From the NCBI GenBank assembly GCA_965275905.1, contig CBDHYJ010000009.1, positions 1 through 64,000 on the forward strand: 64,000 nucleotides of DNA. The letters are read 5' to 3'. This stretch comes from CBDAQD01 sp965275905 (GTDB lineage Bacteria; Pseudomonadota; Alphaproteobacteria; Rhizobiales; JAJFHC01). The translations under genes were made by a program, and so were the position numbers. The first letter of the stretch is position 1. Each line of letters begins with the position of its first letter. Below, piece by piece: positions 9,062 to 18,208 of this stretch. The notes below the pieces were generated by a model. The model saw only the letters and a list, made by a program, of their open reading frames with translations. It was not told where the DNA came from and ran no database searches.

Positions 9062-9381
9062 GTTCCGTCCTCCCATCTGCCGTATCCGTAAAGCCAGACG
9101 CTGCCCTCGGGGGAAAGCGTCTTCAGGGAGTGGGAGACCCCTTGCGGAATGCGCACGAGGTCGCCCGGTTCCGCAATCGCGTGTTCGGAGCCGACGTCGA
9201 TTGCGAGCCTGCCGGCTGTCACCAGCACGTATTCGTCGGTGGCGTGGACGAAGTTGTTCCACTCCTGACCGGGCGGGTCGCGGAATACGCCAAAGCTGAA
9301 CCCTTCCGATGTCCAGTCGTGCTCCACCCGTTCGAAGTCGATCGGGGTCGGATAGGCGCTGTGTGAAAACGTCTCGCTCAT
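9058..9381 (-). CDS. Small cupin-domain protein
   Basis: This single-domain cupin has 107 residues. The central part reads HATDEYVLVTAGRLAIDVG, then GDLVRIPQGVSHSLK, covering both cupin motifs with metal-ligand histidines and a glutamate partly conserved. Such proteins act as small isomerases, dioxygenases or ligand binders. It lies between an atypical ABC ATPase and the Gfo/Idh/MocA gene and overlaps both by 4 bases, so it belongs to the same operon. Confidence 0.85.
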   Translation of the reverse strand: MSETFSHSAYPTPIDFERVEHDWTSEGFSFGVFRDPPGQEWNNFVHATDEYVLVTAGRLAIDVGSEHAIAEPGDLVRIPQGVSHSLKTLSPEGSVWLYGYGRWEDGT

Positions 9382-10001
9382 GCTGCTCGTTCCTCCAGGA
9401 GATCACCGAGATAAGCGCGGACCGGTTCCAGGTTTGTCAGCGCTGCGTAGTCGGGTGCCGGAACGACTTCACCGTTATGTATGAAGAAGAAGCGTTCGCA
9501 AATCTCCTGGACTATCTCCAGGTGGAAGGGCTCGTTCGGGTGCACGCATATGAAGACAAGCCGGCCGTCGTCCCGCAGCTTGCGGAAGAAGTCGAGCATG
9601 AAGCCGATATAGCCGTCCTGGGTGTTGAACTGCGGCTCATCGAAGAGATGGACGAGCGGATAATCCGATCCGGCGCGCTGCAGCAGGAAATTCGGTTTGA
9701 ATGAGCGGAAATGACGGACCTGGTATGACTGGTGATAGTGGATGGCCAACCGGTCGCGCTCATCTGTCCTGACCGAGTGGATGTTCCTGCCCTGAACGCG
9801 CACCTCGCCGGCGGTCGGCGTGTTCGATCCGGTGATCAGTTCGAACATGGTGGTCTTGCCCGAACCGTTCGGTCCCATCAGGCCGATGATGCCTGGCTCC
9901 TCGACGGTGAAGTCGGCCGAAATACTGAACGTCGGCGTACGCGACCAGAGGGCGGCTGTGTATACCTTCTTCAGGTCTTTCACTTCGAGCATTGCCGCCA
10001 T
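9378..10001 (-). CDS. Atypical short ABC ATPase lacking the signature motif
   Basis: This 207-residue protein begins like a normal ABC ATPase (MLEVKDLKKVYTAALW) and has Walker A GPNGSGKTT. It has a Walker-B-like LVHLFDEPQF and a histidine in the switch position (ICVHPNEP). The LSGGQ signature cannot be found: the segment before Walker B reads RSFKPNFLLQRAGSDYP. The helical domain is shortened. It follows an ordinary LivF and LivG, so the transporter has a third, odd ATPase. Without a signature motif it may not form a standard ATP sandwich by itself. Start at 10001 or 9992. Confidence 0.82.
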   Translation of the reverse strand: MAAMLEVKDLKKVYTAALWSRTPTFSISADFTVEEPGIIGLMGPNGSGKTTMFELITGSNTPTAGEVRVQGRNIHSVRTDERDRLAIHYHQSYQVRHFRSFKPNFLLQRAGSDYPLVHLFDEPQFNTQDGYIGFMLDFFRKLRDDGRLVFICVHPNEPFHLEIVQEICERFFFIHNGEVVPAPDYAALTNLEPVRAYLGDLLEERAA

Positions 10002-10005
10002 TGCA

Positions 10006-10700
<695 letters not shown>

Positions 10701-10701
<1 letters not shown>

Positions 10702-11444
10702 CAGGCAAGCTCCCCGAGTGCGGAGCGCTGAACCCACTTGTTGGCCCGCAGCGCGGCGGGTGTACCTTCCGCAATGACCTGTCCCCAGTGGATGACGGAG
10801 ATCCGGTCGGCGAGTTCGAACAGGAAGCGCATGTCGTGTTCGATCATCACGATCGTGTAATCCCGGCGGATCGTGTTGATCAGAGCGGCGAGCTTTGCCG
10901 TTGCCTCCCCGCCGAGCCCTGATGTCGGCTCGTCCAGAAACAGAATGCGCGGCTTCGCGGCGAGCGCGACGCCGATCTCCAGCGCACGTCTGTCGCCGTA
11001 GGAAAGCGCTGCCGAAGGGTCCCGGTCGCGTCCCTGCAAGCCGACCTGATCAAGCACTTCGCGTGCACGATCGATGAGGTCGCCATCGTCGAACACCGAA
11101 CTTGCGAATTGCCGCTGGCGGGCCCGGAACTCGGGCAGGGCGATCATGATGTTCTCAATGACCGTGGCTTCGTCGAACAGGGTCATGATCTGAAACGAGC
11201 GCGATATGCCCATGCCGGCAATGCGCTGGGGCGGAAGGCCGCCGACAGGCCGTCCGTCAAATAGAATATCGCCCCTGTCAGGTTTGTAACGGCCGGTCAG
11301 GACATTGAAGCAGGTGGTCTTGCCGGCGCCGTTCGGCCCCATGATCCCGCTGATCTGACCTTTCTCGAAGGACAGGCTGATATCCTCCAGAACGATCCTC
11401 GTACCGAAACGTTTGTGGATATGCCGCGCCTCGAAATAGCTCAT
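10701..11444 (-). CDS. livG: Branched-chain amino acid-type ABC transporter ATP-binding protein LivG
   Basis: This 247-residue ATPase has Walker A GPNGAGKTTC, the LivG-type GISRSFQIM segment, a variant signature reading LSYGDRR, Walker B ILFLDEPTSGLGG and the IEHDMRF switch region with the His. Length and order match LivG. The start at 11444 lies 6 bases below the end of livM. The longer open frame to 11921 overlaps livM and is not coding. Confidence 0.92.
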
Positions 11445-11449
11445 GCCGT

Positions 11450-12469
11450 TCACTCCGCGACGAACCGGTTTTGCGGCGTGAAACGGTGAAAGAACCGCTT
11501 GTGGGCAAGATGATAGATGCCCGCAAGTCCTTCGGGCCGGAACATGACCATGGCGACGAACATGAGGCCGTACCAGAGCAGCCAGGTTTCCGTCAGGCCG
11601 CCGAGAACGTCGCGCGCCACGAAGTAGAGGATGACGCCGAGCACAGGACCCCAGAAGCTCACGAGACCTCCGCCGACCAGCACCATCATGACGATGAGAC
11701 CGGACTGGTGCAGGCTCATGACGTCCGGATACGCACTTTCCTGCGCCATGGCAAAAAGGCCGCCGGCGAAACCCGCGAACATTGCGGAGATCAGGAACGC
11801 GGCGCATTTGAAATGCCAGACCTCGTAGCCGACAAAGGCAGCGCGGGTCTCGTTCTGGCGGATGGCCTGCAGGATTCGGCCGAACGGGGAATTCACAATT
11901 CTCCAGCAGAACACCAGACACAGAAACAGTGATGCCAGGACCACGTAGTAGAACGTCAGGTTGTCGTTCAGGTCCGCTGTCGCGCCCAACACGCCGATTG
12001 ACGGCCTTGGAATGTTCAGAAGCCCGTCTTCGCCGCCGGTCAGCCAGTGAAGCTTGATGGCGCAGAACCAGAAGACCTGGCCGAATGCAATGGTCAGAAG
12101 CGCGTAATAGATGCCCCGGCGATGCGAGACCGCCGCGGCCACGAGAGCGCCGGCCACGGCGGCGGCGATCACAGCGGCCAGCAGACCGCCCCAGAGGCTG
12201 ACCGCAACATTGTGCTGGAACAGACCGAAAGCATAGGCGCCGATTCCCAGATAGGCGCCGTGGCCGAATGAATGCAGGCCGGAATAGCCGAACAGCAGAT
12301 TGAATCCCAACGCATAGATCATCCAGATGGCCATCTCGATCGCCAGATACTGGTAGAGGCCGACCGCGCCCAGCCAGAACGGCGCTGTCAGCATCGCGAT
12401 GGCCAGGATGATCATCTGGGGCGTCACCCAGCTTCCGGCCCGGGCAGGTATGTCCGAAAGAGTGATCAC
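11450..12469 (-). CDS. livM: Branched-chain amino acid-type ABC transporter permease LivM
   Basis: This inner-membrane permease of 339 residues has about ten hydrophobic segments. The family motif NLLFGYSGLHSFGHGAYLGIG is present, as is the EAA-like segment AIRQNETRAAFVGYEV near the C-terminal half. It pairs with LivH to form the channel. The gene starts 3 bases below livH and ends just above livG. Confidence 0.92.
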   Translation of the reverse strand: MITLSDIPARAGSWVTPQMIILAIAMLTAPFWLGAVGLYQYLAIEMAIWMIYALGFNLLFGYSGLHSFGHGAYLGIGAYAFGLFQHNVAVSLWGGLLAAVIAAAVAGALVAAAVSHRRGIYYALLTIAFGQVFWFCAIKLHWLTGGEDGLLNIPRPSIGVLGATADLNDNLTFYYVVLASLFLCLVFCWRIVNSPFGRILQAIRQNETRAAFVGYEVWHFKCAAFLISAMFAGFAGGLFAMAQESAYPDVMSLHQSGLIVMMVLVGGGLVSFWGPVLGVILYFVARDVLGGLTETWLLWYGLMFVAMVMFRPEGLAGIYHLAHKRFFHRFTPQNRFVAE

Positions 12470-12472
12470 GGC

Positions 12473-13393
12473 TCAGTTTTCCAATGCGCTCTTGCGGCCG
12501 AACAGACCGCGTGCGCGTAACCCGACCACGACGATGAGCAGGATGTACATTGACACCAGCGACCAGGCGGAGGCGTAGGCGCCGGTAATGCCGACCGCGA
12601 GGCCGACCAGCAAGGCGGCGATCACAGCCCCCCAGAAGCTGCCGACGCCTCCCAGCACGATGATCAGGAATGCCGGGATCACAACGTCGATCCCGACATG
12701 AGGCCGCAGGCCCCAGATCGGGATCATCACAATGCCTGCGAGTCCGGCGAGGGCCGCACCGAGGCCGAACACCAGCATCCTTAACCTGGAGAGGTCATGC
12801 CCGAGGGCGCGAACCATCTCGCTGTCATGTGCCCCTGCCTTGATGATGGCGCCAAACGGCGTCCGCTCAAGCAACATCCAAACCGCCGCGATGGCGACCA
12901 GCGCAAAGCCCGCGGCAAACAGCTTGTACTTGGAGAAGATCAGGCCGCCGATGAGAACCGCGCCGTTGATCGCTTGCGGAACCGGGAAGCTCTGCTCACC
13001 GGTTCCCCAGAAGATCCGGATCGTTTCCTCAATCACCAGCGCCGCGCCGAAGGTCAGCAGAAGCCCGTAAAGTGGCGCCTTGCCGTAGGTCGGCCTGAGG
13101 CACACTTCGAGTGCCATGCCAGCCAATGCCGCGAGCAGGGGGCCGATCACGAGTGCGAGGCAGTAGCGCGTGACCAGAGGCAGGCCCAGCCACCAGGCGC
13201 CGAACGCAGTGTCGTCGATCCAGCCGCCGCCGATAACCATCAGCGCGAAGTAGGCGCCGAGCGCAAAGAGCGAACCATGGGCAAGATTGATCACTTCCAT
13301 CACGCCGACAATCAGTGTGAAGCCCAGGGCAATCAGGGCAAACAGGAGACCCAGCGTCAGGCCGTTGATGATATGCGGAAGCAAGGCGGTCAT
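12473..13393 (-). CDS. livH: Branched-chain amino acid-type ABC transporter permease LivH
   Basis: This 306-residue inner-membrane permease has about eight hydrophobic segments. The LivH hallmarks NGLTLGLLFALIALGFTLI and EVINLAHGSLFALGAY are at the N-terminus, and a GAIIKAGAHDSEMVRALG segment corresponds to the EAA loop. It is separated from the upstream substrate-binding protein gene by 76 bases that contain a GC-rich stem-loop. Confidence 0.92.
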   Translation of the reverse strand: MTALLPHIINGLTLGLLFALIALGFTLIVGVMEVINLAHGSLFALGAYFALMVIGGGWIDDTAFGAWWLGLPLVTRYCLALVIGPLLAALAGMALEVCLRPTYGKAPLYGLLLTFGAALVIEETIRIFWGTGEQSFPVPQAINGAVLIGGLIFSKYKLFAAGFALVAIAAVWMLLERTPFGAIIKAGAHDSEMVRALGHDLSRLRMLVFGLGAALAGLAGIVMIPIWGLRPHVGIDVVIPAFLIIVLGGVGSFWGAVIAALLVGLAVGITGAYASAWSLVSMYILLIVVVGLRARGLFGRKSALEN

Positions 13394-13420
13394 GGCTCAA
13401 CCGATGGAAGATCGAGGAAT

Positions 13421-13456
13421 CGGGGGCCCCGCAGGCCACAGGCAGTGGCGCCCCCG
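13421..13456 (-). promoter_or_regulatory. Stem-loop between binding-protein gene and livH
   Basis: An inverted repeat of CGGGGGC (13421-13427) with GCCCCCG (13450-13456) lies in the gap between the binding-protein gene and livH. It has no T-tract. Such hairpins often protect the upstream mRNA or weaken read-through, giving more binding protein than permease. Confidence 0.4.
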
Positions 13457-13469
13457 TCCGGCTGCGACA

Positions 13470-14753
13470 TCAGGTGTCGAGCGTCGGCGTGTCGTTGTAC
13501 GACTCCAGCTTGCAGGACCCCTGTGCACCCTTGTCGCGCACGTCCATGGGGTCGGACTGGGTCAGGATCCTGAACATGTCGTCCTTGTCCTTGGTGCCCG
13601 TGTTCGCGGTTGCCAGATAGATCGTCTGCTGCACCTGGTGGGTATCCGGGTCGATCCACGCATCGTGATGCTGCATGCGGTCGCCGGCCGACATCTTGTG
13701 CCCTTCGAGCTGTTTGATGACCGCGATGTTGTTGGTGGATCCGGCCCGCTCGATGGCGCTCAGGAGTTCCCGGGTGGCCATATAGCCATTGTAGAAGACA
13801 TTGCCCGGCACCCGCATGCGGGTGTCGGGATACATGGCCTGATAGCGCTTCACGAAATCGGCCACGCCCGGAAGGTCAAGCTTGTAGTACCAGGTGGTTC
13901 CGAACACGCCGAACAGGTTTTCGATCGGAAGCCCGTATACATCCGGCCAGTCCTGCTGGTTGTTGATCCAGGCCGGACTTGCGCCCATGCCGAGCTGGGC
14001 GACCTGCTGACGCATGGCCTTCTGGTCGTCGCCGCCGATCGCGGCCGCCACCACATCCGGCTTGGCCTGCTGGATCTTGAGCAATGCGGATGAGAAGTCC
14101 CGCGTGCCCTGGGGAACCAGGATCTCCTCACTGGCCTGGCCGCCATAGGCTTCGAGCAGCTTGCGGGTTGCGGCGGCCGTGTTGTGACCCCAAACGTAAT
14201 CGTTGGTCAGAAGCATCCAGTTCTTGCCGAACCTGTCGATCGAGTTCTTGACCGCGGCCTGGGCGAAATTGCTCCCGTTGCCATCCCAGACGAATTTGAC
14301 CCGATGACAGTTCTTGCCTGACTCGGTCGGCGAGCTTGAGTTGGTGTTGAGATAGACGACCCCATATTTCTGGGCGACCTGGCTGATGGCGTTGGCGACG
14401 CCCGAACTTACGGCACCGATCAGGAAGCCGCATTCCTCCCTGCTGATCATGCGCTCCGCGACGCGGCTGCCGGTTGCCGGCGTCGTCTCGGTGTCGATGT
14501 GGACAGTCTCCACCTTGCGGCCCAGTACGCCTCCCTTGGCGTTGAACTCGGCGATGGCCATCTGCATGCCCCTGCGGTCGCTGGCGCCCGAATTCGCATA
14601 CTGGCCGCTGGCGTCGGACGTGATCCCGATCTTGATCGGCTTGTCTGACGCAGCTGCATAGACCCGGTTGAACTGCCAGGGTCCGGCGAAGCCCGCGATA
14701 CCGGCAGCGCCTGCACCCAGGAGTCCCCGGCGGGTGAGTTTAGATTTCTGCAT
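13470..14753 (-). CDS. ABC transporter substrate-binding protein, branched-chain amino acid type, Tat-type signal
   Basis: This 427-residue periplasmic binding protein is the first gene of the operon. The start at 14753 has GGAGG upstream. It gives a twin-arginine signal (KLTRRGLLGAGAAGIAGFAG), so it is probably exported folded by Tat. The mature part opens KPIKIGITSDASGQYANSG, a Peripla_BP_6 fold. It is only loosely similar to the second binding protein at the end of the operon. The ligand is unknown. Confidence 0.9.
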   Translation of the reverse strand: MQKSKLTRRGLLGAGAAGIAGFAGPWQFNRVYAAASDKPIKIGITSDASGQYANSGASDRRGMQMAIAEFNAKGGVLGRKVETVHIDTETTPATGSRVAERMISREECGFLIGAVSSGVANAISQVAQKYGVVYLNTNSSSPTESGKNCHRVKFVWDGNGSNFAQAAVKNSIDRFGKNWMLLTNDYVWGHNTAAATRKLLEAYGGQASEEILVPQGTRDFSSALLKIQQAKPDVVAAAIGGDDQKAMRQQVAQLGMGASPAWINNQQDWPDVYGLPIENLFGVFGTTWYYKLDLPGVADFVKRYQAMYPDTRMRVPGNVFYNGYMATRELLSAIERAGSTNNIAVIKQLEGHKMSAGDRMQHHDAWIDPDTHQVQQTIYLATANTGTKDKDDMFRILTQSDPMDVRDKGAQGSCKLESYNDTPTLDT

Positions 14754-14821
14754 GGTTTCCTCCGTTTTTGGCGGCTCTTCTGGCCTTGCCATCGTCCAGC
14801 GGCCTGACCTGGTGCTGGATA

Positions 14822-14957
14822 TTTGAATGAATTTTCAGTCAATAAAACAAAAATTCAATCAATCAGTCAAACAGAAATCGCAAAATCGTAGGGAAACTGT
14901 GGGTATCCGTATATGGACTGGAACTCACGTTCTTGAATTTGAATGAATATTCTGTCA
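14822..14957. promoter_or_regulatory. Paired 20-bp direct repeats, likely operators of the RpiR-type regulator
   Basis: Two copies of TTTGAATGAATTTTCAGTCA-like sequence lie at 14822-14841 and 14938-14957 and differ at two positions. They sit at the two ends of the divergent promoter region, one next to the ABC operon and one just before the regulator gene. The second contains the palindrome GAATATTC. The region between is AT-rich against a GC-rich background. Binding by the divergent RpiR protein is inferred. Confidence 0.6.
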
Positions 14958-14967
14958 GAGAAGGGGC

Positions 14968-15804
14968 ATGGATTCGATTGCTACCGAGCGCGCGCCACCC
15001 CCCGAAACATTCGAGGCGCTGCGCACCGAAATCCTCCATCGCTTCGATGGATTGAGCCCGCATCTGCAGAGGATCGCCCGTCTCGCACTGGACCAGCCGA
15101 ACGAGTTTGCGCTGCAGACGGTCGCCGTGCTCGCCCAGCAAGTGGCGGTGCAGCCGTCCACAATGATCCGCTTCGCCAAGGAGTTCGGGTATGGCGGCTT
15201 CAGCCGCATGCAGCAGATTTTCAAGCTGCGGCTCATCGAGGGCGTCCCCCTCTATCGCGAACGTGTCTACGAAGAACGCGCGGAATCGGGCGCACCCTCG
15301 GATGCGAGCGCGACGCTCAACGATTGCGCCGACGCCATGATTGCCGCGCTGGAGCGGCTGAAGCGCGATGTGTCGCCGGGCGATCTCGAACGTGCGATCG
15401 ATCTCTGCCTCGGTGCCAGGCATATCTACGTTGCCGGGCTTCGGCGGGCGCGGCCGATTGCAACCTATTTTGCCTATGGCATGACCCGCCTTGAGCGGCG
15501 GTGCAGCCTGCTGGACTTCGGCGGCGGGATGGCGGCGCAGCAGGTGGCCAACATGAGCCACGACGATCTGCTTTTTGCCGTGTCATTTCCGCCCTATTCG
15601 CCGCAGGCCGTCGACGTGGTGCGGGATGCCCATCTTCGTGAGTTGCCGATCATTGCGCTGACCGATACGCCGTCAAGCCCGTTGGCGCGCAACTCGACCA
15701 TCCCGTTTTATGTGGACACGGATGTGACCGGCCAGTTTCGGCCCATCTCCGGCGCAATCGGCCTTGTTCAAAGCCTGATCGTCGGGCTGAGCGGCAAACT
15801 CTAG
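14968..15804 (+). CDS. RpiR-family transcriptional regulator (HTH plus SIS domain)
   Basis: This 278-residue regulator has an N-terminal RpiR helix-turn-helix domain (LARLALDQPNEFALQTVAVL-like region, then VQPSTMIRFAKEFGYGGF). A C-terminal SIS domain for sugar phosphates follows (RHIYVAGLRRARPIA; LLFAVSFPPYSPQAVDVV; PIIALTDTPSSPLA). It is transcribed away from the ABC operon and most likely controls it. Its SIS domain suggests that a phosphorylated sugar-like metabolite is the signal. Confidence 0.93.
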   Translation: MDSIATERAPPPETFEALRTEILHRFDGLSPHLQRIARLALDQPNEFALQTVAVLAQQVAVQPSTMIRFAKEFGYGGFSRMQQIFKLRLIEGVPLYRERVYEERAESGAPSDASATLNDCADAMIAALERLKRDVSPGDLERAIDLCLGARHIYVAGLRRARPIATYFAYGMTRLERRCSLLDFGGGMAAQQVANMSHDDLLFAVSFPPYSPQAVDVVRDAHLRELPIIALTDTPSSPLARNSTIPFYVDTDVTGQFRPISGAIGLVQSLIVGLSGKL

Positions 15805-15867
15805 GTGCAGCCGCGCAGCGCAGTCCGGGTGCCCGTTGTCCTGACGGAAGAATGCGGGGACTTGCTG

Positions 15868-16488
15868 ATGACCCAGATAAAATCAGACTTCAGACCCGTG
15901 TTCGTGACGCTCGGGCCGCCCGGCACCAATCACGAGATGGTGACGCGGAACTATCTTTCGTTTCGCGGCCTCGACGGTGCGACCGTCGAGCTGGCAGACG
16001 ACTTTCGCGACGGCCTCGCCATGATGGCGGCCGCCCGCGCTGACTTCATGGTGCAGGCTGCCGTTCATCCGGACAGTGCCGACATCGTTGCCACCGCCCG
16101 TTTCGCGCACGGGATTCATGTCGTGGACACATTCATTTCCCCGAGCAAGGCGCTCGGTATCCTCAGCCGCAAAGATGTCGAGACGCCGAAGACCCTTGCG
16201 CTTCAGCCGGCGACACGGCGTTACGCCGATCTCGACCGTTGGGAAAAACCGGTGCCGGTCCGTTCCATCGTGAGCGTCGCCGAAGGACTGCTGGACGGGA
16301 CATATGACAGCGGCCTGACCGCACTGGAGCTTGCCGATCAGCATCCCGACCTGCTGCGCGTCGACGTCCGCATCGGTACGGTTGACGATCCCTGGCTGGT
16401 GTTCGGGAAGCGCCGTGTGTCCGGCGGAACACTCGTCGCCTGGCCATCGGCTCCGGTGACCGAACAGCTTGCGTCGCCGCCTGACTGA
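15868..16488 (+). CDS. Prephenate dehydratase-like / periplasmic-binding-fold protein
   Basis: This 206-residue protein starts at the ATG at 15868, preceded by GGGGA. A GTG at 15805 would lengthen it by 21 residues. The opening VFVTLGPPGTNHEMVTRNYL resembles the first motif of prephenate dehydratase catalytic domains, and later segments (AARADFMVQAAVHPDSADIV; GLLDGTYDSGLTALELADQ) fit the same two-lobed fold. The usual catalytic TRF motif is not seen, so a dehydratase activity is doubtful. It follows the RpiR regulator after 63 bases and may be co-transcribed. Real function unknown. Confidence 0.65.
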   Translation: MTQIKSDFRPVFVTLGPPGTNHEMVTRNYLSFRGLDGATVELADDFRDGLAMMAAARADFMVQAAVHPDSADIVATARFAHGIHVVDTFISPSKALGILSRKDVETPKTLALQPATRRYADLDRWEKPVPVRSIVSVAEGLLDGTYDSGLTALELADQHPDLLRVDVRIGTVDDPWLVFGKRRVSGGTLVAWPSAPVTEQLASPPD

Positions 16489-16520
16489 AACAATTTGTGC
16501 TGGGAGAATGTGCGGCGGCG

Positions 16521-16982
16521 CTACTCCGCGGCCACCCGTGCCAGGGCGTCGCGGGCGATCAGGATGTGAAACGGCATTATGGCCGCGAGATACAGGCGGC
16601 CGCCGATATTGTGCGGATGCACCCAGGTCGCCAGGGAAATCCGTCCGTCCTGCGCGAACACGGAGACACGGAAATCGAGATGCCTGTCGTTGAACCCGGC
16701 GATCAGTTCGGACCCCGTTTCCGTCTCGACCGGGAATATGCCGACCTTGTCGGAGGCGTCGGGGCCGTCGTTGGACAGCCCGAACGGTGCGGTCAGAACG
16801 CCGCGGATCAGCATCAGGACCTGAGCCCAGCCGGGAAAGTCCGTGATGATTTCGGCGGCACGGCGGGGGGACATGCCGGAGGCGACGGAGAAACAGTCCA
16901 GGAAGTCGGCAGGCCCGATGCGATCGTGCAATCCGCTCTGTTCGGGCAGGTCCGACGTTATGACTTCCGGTCCCCAGGACAT
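16521..16982 (-). CDS. DUF2867 family protein
   Basis: This 153-residue protein matches the DUF2867 pattern through most of its length: PGWAQVLMLIRGVL, FGLS, VGIFPVETETGSELIAGF, NDRHLDFRVSV and a C-terminal NIGGRLYLAAIMPFHILI. The family has no known activity and is sometimes fused to NAD-binding domains. It ends 32 bases from the convergent prephenate dehydratase-like gene. Confidence 0.85.
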   Translation of the reverse strand: MSWGPEVITSDLPEQSGLHDRIGPADFLDCFSVASGMSPRRAAEIITDFPGWAQVLMLIRGVLTAPFGLSNDGPDASDKVGIFPVETETGSELIAGFNDRHLDFRVSVFAQDGRISLATWVHPHNIGGRLYLAAIMPFHILIARDALARVAAE

Positions 16983-17028
16983 GAGCTGCTCAGGCCTCCG
17001 GCCAGTTGATCAGTGCTTCAAATTCACT

Positions 17029-17763
17029 CTAGTTCGCCGAGATGTTCTTGACGAGGTCCGCCCTCAGGCGCTCGCCCGGCTCGCCCTCGAGGGTGAGCAA
17101 TGCATCCATGAAGGCGATCAGCGCGGTGCAGAACCTCGGATCCTCGGCGTTCTGCCCGCCCAGCGCGGTAATGTCATCCTGCGTTGCACCGTTCGAGAGC
17201 ATGGTTCGCGTCAGAATGCTCCAGTCATTGGGCGTCGGCTTGTCGCGGGTCACGGGGGTCTTGAGCGCCATGGCCACGGCGTCGAAATAGGCCACGCCCT
17301 GCCGGGCGATGGCGTCCTTGTATTTCGTCGCCAGTGCGGCAATGCCGCCGATACCCCTGATCCCGAGCTGGTTGCAGTTCTGATGGCCTTCGTTGTCGAG
17401 GATCGTCTTGTGGAAGTCGCGCGACAGCTTGATGATCTGCCTCAGTTCGGCGTCCGGCGCCGCGACCACCCGGGGCGCATATTTCTTGCGGATGCCGGCC
17501 GTCATGGTCGCCGCGCTGTTGCTCAGTTCCTGCGGCGACTTCTCGGCGGCAACGAGCGCCATGAGTTCGTCGAGCAGTCCTTTGTAGTCGTCGGGGAACT
17601 TGGCCTTCAGCGTGCCGAAGATCGGCGTTTCCTTGAGCAGGGCTTCCTCGAAGTTCGCCCGGGACGTACTGCCGCCGCCAAGGTTGCCCACGGCAAACCA
17701 GACGCCCATGCCGATGATGACGACTGCAGCCAGGATCGCGGCTATGACGCCGATTTTCTTCAT
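17029..17763 (-). CDS. Membrane-anchored hypothetical protein
   Basis: This 244-residue protein has one N-terminal membrane anchor (IGVIAAILAAVVIIGMGVWF) and a mostly helical, probably periplasmic remainder with two cysteines (HQNCNQL and RFCTALI) that could bond. I recognise no family. It lies between DUF2867 and dodecin with 46- and 91-base gaps. Confidence 0.75.
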   Translation of the reverse strand: MKKIGVIAAILAAVVIIGMGVWFAVGNLGGGSTSRANFEEALLKETPIFGTLKAKFPDDYKGLLDELMALVAAEKSPQELSNSAATMTAGIRKKYAPRVVAAPDAELRQIIKLSRDFHKTILDNEGHQNCNQLGIRGIGGIAALATKYKDAIARQGVAYFDAVAMALKTPVTRDKPTPNDWSILTRTMLSNGATQDDITALGGQNAEDPRFCTALIAFMDALLTLEGEPGERLRADLVKNISAN

Positions 17764-17854
17764 TGCGGACTCCGAGGTTGAGGAGCGCAGTGCCAGGACC
17801 GCATCTTCAGCATAGACATGTGTCCGGCAAAAGGCGACGTTTTGTCAGTCCGCC

Positions 17855-18070
17855 TCAATCCTCGAGGGTAAAGCCGATCTCGACGGTGACCTGCCAAACG
17901 GGCGTATTGTCGTCGTTTATCGAGCCCCGGATTCCGCAGACTTCGAACCACCGTAGCCCGTGCAACGATTTGCCCGCCTTGGTGATCGCCGTGGTCACGG
18001 CGTCCTCGATGCCTGTGGACGAAGACCCGGTTACCTTGATGGACTTGTAGACATGATCTGTGTCGGTCAT
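17855..18070 (-). CDS. Dodecin family flavin-binding protein
   Basis: This 71-residue protein has the dodecin pattern: YKSIKVTGSSSTGIEDAVTTA, then LRWFEVCGIRGSI and VWQVTVEIGFTLED. Dodecins form hollow dodecamers that store flavins or coenzyme A. The tryptophan in LRWFEV that stacks on flavin is present. The start at 18070 has a strong AGGAGG; the longer open frame to 18487 has no such site and overlaps the opposite alcohol dehydrogenase gene. Confidence 0.93.
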   Translation of the reverse strand: MTDTDHVYKSIKVTGSSSTGIEDAVTTAITKAGKSLHGLRWFEVCGIRGSINDDNTPVWQVTVEIGFTLED

Positions 18071-18208
18071 GGGGATTTCCTCCTGTGCGGTGGCTGCCCG
18101 AAGGCCGCGCGGCGCTTCGGGCGGACGGCAACAGTGTAACGAGACATTGCCTCGACCCCCAAATGACGCGACAGTACCCGTCCCGATATTCCAGGCAGGG
18201 AGATTGCC

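Noticed and set aside
15868..16488. Calling the gene after rpiR a true prephenate dehydratase (pheA)
   Set aside because: The catalytic TRF motif and the ACT domain are missing; only the first motif and the fold pattern resemble the family.
17029..17763. Reading the membrane-anchored protein as a lipoprotein
   Set aside because: No Cys follows the hydrophobic N-terminus, so there is no lipobox.
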